Source: Pontibacter sp. FD36 | GTDB taxonomy: Bacteria; Bacteroidota; Bacteroidia; Cytophagales; Hymenobacteraceae | Assembly (NCBI RefSeq): GCF_015686655.1 | Contig: NZ_JADPMP010000013.1 | Location: 153,454 to 217,453, forward strand | Reading direction: 5' to 3' | DNA: 64,000 nt | In this document: positions 62,032 to 64,000 of the stretch, in pieces | Layout: each line of letters begins with the position of its first letter | Numbering within the stretch: the first letter of the stretch is position 1 | The notes under the pieces: generated by a model | Seen by the model: only the letters and a program-made list of their open reading frames with translations | Database searches by the model: none | Told to the model about the DNA's origin: nothing | Made by a program: the position numbers and the translations under genes

Positions 62032-63200
62032 TAGTAAGTGGTTTTTTGTTGAAGAAGCAGCTGTACCTGCTCCAATTCTTCAGGTGTGTTCACGTTGCGA
62101 AGGGTATCCGCATGCGCAGCTTCTATCAAATGAATTTCGCTATTACGTAGCACCTTGCGCGGACAGGTATAGCCCTGCGCCAGGAAAGAAAGCAGGACCG
62201 GATAACTCTTCGGCTCCCAAATCGCGATCAGCGGCTCCGGAAATCCGTCCTGCGGACTGACGTAGGTGGTGGCATTAACCGAGGTGTCCCTTTTCTCTAC
62301 GAGGTGCTGCAACGTAGCTGCATCGAGTAATGGCAGGTCGCAAGCCACGACCAACCAGGCGGCATCCGGATCTTCGCGAAAAGCAGATAGAATAGCACCA
62401 TATGGTCCGAGCCCGGTAAAAGTATCAGGCAGGGTGTTGTAGTTTGCATCCAAATCAGTCTCCTGCTCTGCGCGGCAGGAAATGTATACCTCCTGGCACA
62501 TTTCGCGCATCAGATCAGCCATATAGTAGCGCTGTTCCTTCCCGTGCCATTGCATCGCGCCTTTGTCCTGGCCCATACGCAGGCTTTGTCCGCCGGCCAG
62601 CACCAGGCCTTTTAACTTTGGCTGAACCTGCTGCATTTGGTTTTGAAAGAAAGCCACAATCTTGTCGGTTTCGCTTAGCTTCAGCACAGGTATAGCTTGC
62701 CAGTCAGGTATAGCCTCCTGCAAAAAATCATATACCTCCTCCATCCCATCGGCCAGTAAAAACAGCGCGATATTGGTCAGTTGCAGCAGTCTTTTTTGAA
62801 GTGACGCTTTCTTAGCTTCATCGATGATCACCACCTGTGCTTTGGCCTGTTCATGATTGCCGTTCACCAAGACCAGGTCAGTTTCGTTAAATAGCTGCCG
62901 AAACTGAAATGCATTCAACTCGCGCTTTATGTCGAACTGGTGATAATGGATCTGGTCGGTATACTCAGCCACAGCACCAGAAGCTAATCGCCCCGGCAGC
63001 ACTGTTTCTTCATCGGCTTTTGCATGTTGGGCATCCACATAAGCACACGTATACCTGGGCGATAGTTCTTTGATCAGTACATCCGCCAGTGCTTTGATGG
63101 CACCGCAAGGGGCACCTACAATTGCCCATTCGTTGCGCCCAAAATTACCGTATGCCGGACGGGCGATCTTGCTGTGTTTGCTATGCTCTTTTAAAGTCAC
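62031..63200 (-). CDS. mobA: Fused MobB-like/MobA molybdenum cofactor guanylyltransferase
   Basis: 389 residues. The C-terminal half (from about 195) is MobA: GLVLAGGQSLRMGQDKGAM, GLGPYGAILSAF and VACDLPLL. The N-terminal half has a MobB-like layout (WAIVGAPCGAIKALADVLI, TDLVLVNGNHE), but the P-loop GKT is lost, so nucleotide binding there is doubtful. It makes MPT-guanine dinucleotide. It overlaps moaC by 20 bp and abuts moeB. Confidence 0.85.
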   Translation of the reverse strand: MTLKEHSKHSKIARPAYGNFGRNEWAIVGAPCGAIKALADVLIKELSPRYTCAYVDAQHAKADEETVLPGRLASGAVAEYTDQIHYHQFDIKRELNAFQFRQLFNETDLVLVNGNHEQAKAQVVIIDEAKKASLQKRLLQLTNIALFLLADGMEEVYDFLQEAIPDWQAIPVLKLSETDKIVAFFQNQMQQVQPKLKGLVLAGGQSLRMGQDKGAMQWHGKEQRYYMADLMREMCQEVYISCRAEQETDLDANYNTLPDTFTGLGPYGAILSAFREDPDAAWLVVACDLPLLDAATLQHLVEKRDTSVNATTYVSPQDGFPEPLIAIWEPKSYPVLLSFLAQGYTCPRKVLRNSEIHLIEAAHADTLRNVNTPEELEQVQLLLQQKTTY

Positions 63201-63657
63201 GCTTTCCTCCTGTCTTTTCGATCAACTTCGTTTCCCGGATCACAATGTTGTGGCTCAGAGCTTTGCACATGTCGTATACGGTGAGCGCCGCCACTGAGGC
63301 CCCCACCAGCGCCTCCATCTCTATACCTGTTTTGGCCGTGATGCTGGCCGTGCAGTCGATCACCACCTCCTGCTGTTCGTTGAGCTGGATGGTTATATTG
63401 CAATTGTCCATCCCGATCGGGTGGCAAAGTGGAATCAGCTCCCCTGTCTTTTTGGCTGCCATGATACCAGCAATGATCGCCGTCTGAAACACCGATCCTT
63501 TCTTCGTCTGTATATCATCGCCCGCAAACTGCTCCAGCACCTCCGGCGGCAGCGACACAATGCTGCGTGCTGTAGCCATACGGTGCGTCGCCTGCTTAGC
63601 CCCCACGTCCACCATGGTCGCCTGGCCTTTATCGTTTAAGTGTGAAAAATCAGTCAT
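63181..63657 (-). CDS. moaC: Cyclic pyranopterin monophosphate synthase MoaC
   Basis: 158 residues. MoaC motifs are DFSHLNDKGQATMVDVGAKQATHRMATA near the start, GIMAAKKTGELIPLCHPIGMDNC and TGIEMEALVGASVAALTVYDMCK. It converts the MoaA product to cPMP. It is the first gene of the minus-strand moaC-mobA-moeB group. moaA is not in the window. Confidence 0.95.
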   Translation of the reverse strand: MTDFSHLNDKGQATMVDVGAKQATHRMATARSIVSLPPEVLEQFAGDDIQTKKGSVFQTAIIAGIMAAKKTGELIPLCHPIGMDNCNITIQLNEQQEVVIDCTASITAKTGIEMEALVGASVAALTVYDMCKALSHNIVIRETKLIEKTGGKRDFKRA

Positions 63658-64000
63658 GTTTAGTTTTTAATAATGTACGCTATTCCTAATACAGACCTGT
63701 CTCTTTATTGAGAGGGGAATAGGGAACGATTGTCATCCCCCTGCCCCCTTCTTTGTCGAGGGCCCCTACCCCCAAGGGGGACTTTGCTGCCACTACCAAT
63801 TCTCAGGTATAAGCCTTATAGCTACTGTCACGTAATTAACACTGGCAGGTATAGCAAGACTAACTCGCACGTTCATTATGAAACAAGCAGCAGTGCCAAG
63901 TGCGTTTTGTGGCGCTCCACTGTTTGAGCGTTCAGCGAGTTTGGAGCGTCTTGATTTTTTTGCTTACTTTTTTCATCAAGGAAAAAAGTAAGGCCCGCCC
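63658..64000. other. Non-coding end of the window with repeat-like sequence
   Basis: No gene is supported. It holds short palindromes (CCCCC-AA-GGGGG near 63770), one CAGGTATAG copy near 63846, and a terminal A/T-tract hairpin (63963-63992). The segment from about 63900 to the edge contains a repeated GAGCG and looks like the end of an interspersed intergenic repeat. Confidence 0.45.
63963..63992. repeat. Terminal inverted repeat/hairpin
   Basis: Perfect 12-bp arms CTTACTTTTTTC and GAAAAAAGTAAG around ATCAAG; an outer CTTGAT precedes at about 63950 and could pair with ATCAAG in the loop. It may be part of a dispersed element that continues beyond the window. Confidence 0.55.

Overview
The window looks like chromosomal DNA of a member of the Bacteroidota, most likely a Cytophagales/Hymenobacteraceae organism of the Pontibacter type. 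The evidence is TAnnTTTG-type promoter elements, families largely confined to this phylum (DUF5690, DUF5686, DUF4833, DUF983), sphingolipid genes, and roughly 50% G+C by eye. No tRNA, rRNA, CRISPR array, prophage or insertion sequence was recognised.

Layout. 1-5,300: small metabolic and membrane genes (YceI fragment, DoxX, DODA-type dioxygenase, QorB-like reductase, DUF5690 transporter) and a decayed YetF fragment. 5,400-10,100: signalling genes (CheY-like regulator, SpoIIAA/STAS-like protein, NarL-type regulator with a four-PAS kinase). 10,100-11,700: two small membrane genes and a decayed second copy of DUF5690. 11,700-18,300: an RND efflux operon (tetR, tolC, adaptor, pump on the minus strand). 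18,400-22,200: DoxX, a second STAS-like gene, cyanophycinase, Mug and a PadR/membrane pair. 22,300-27,800: tyrS and purL back to back, with a tyrosine-rich leader ORF and attenuator upstream of tyrS. 27,800-34,800: a LytS/LytTR pair beside an ABC transporter whose permease is fused to an M1 peptidase.

34,970-46,800 is the most coherent block: a tightly packed minus-strand operon that can be read as a complete route to inositol phosphorylceramide. Serine palmitoyltransferase, a GNAT-type ceramide synthase and a ceramide reductase make dihydroceramide. Inositol-phosphate synthase, a CDP-alcohol phosphatidyltransferase and a PgpA-like phosphatase make phosphatidylinositol. An AUR1-like PAP2 enzyme would join the two halves. 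A fatty-acid 2-hydroxylase, GtrA, DUF4833, a DUF5686 outer-membrane protein and a HAD phosphatase are interleaved. A TetR gene with a palindromic candidate operator lies upstream.

46,900-60,200: regulators, pirin, a three-PAS kinase, an acetyltransferase, an SDR, a small export protein, a metallo-beta-lactamase-fold lipoprotein, acyl-CoA ligase, cytochrome c, a large palindromic element and TauE. 60,300-63,660: molybdenum cofactor genes moaD, moaE, moeB, mobA and moaC (moaA and moeA are not seen).

Two features cut across the window. The 9-mer CAGGTATAG/CTATACCTG occurs about 44 times by hand count where about 0.5 is expected, in both orientations, in genes, intergenic DNA and terminator loops. 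Several promoters place the -7 element exactly 4 nt before the ATG, which suggests leaderless mRNAs.
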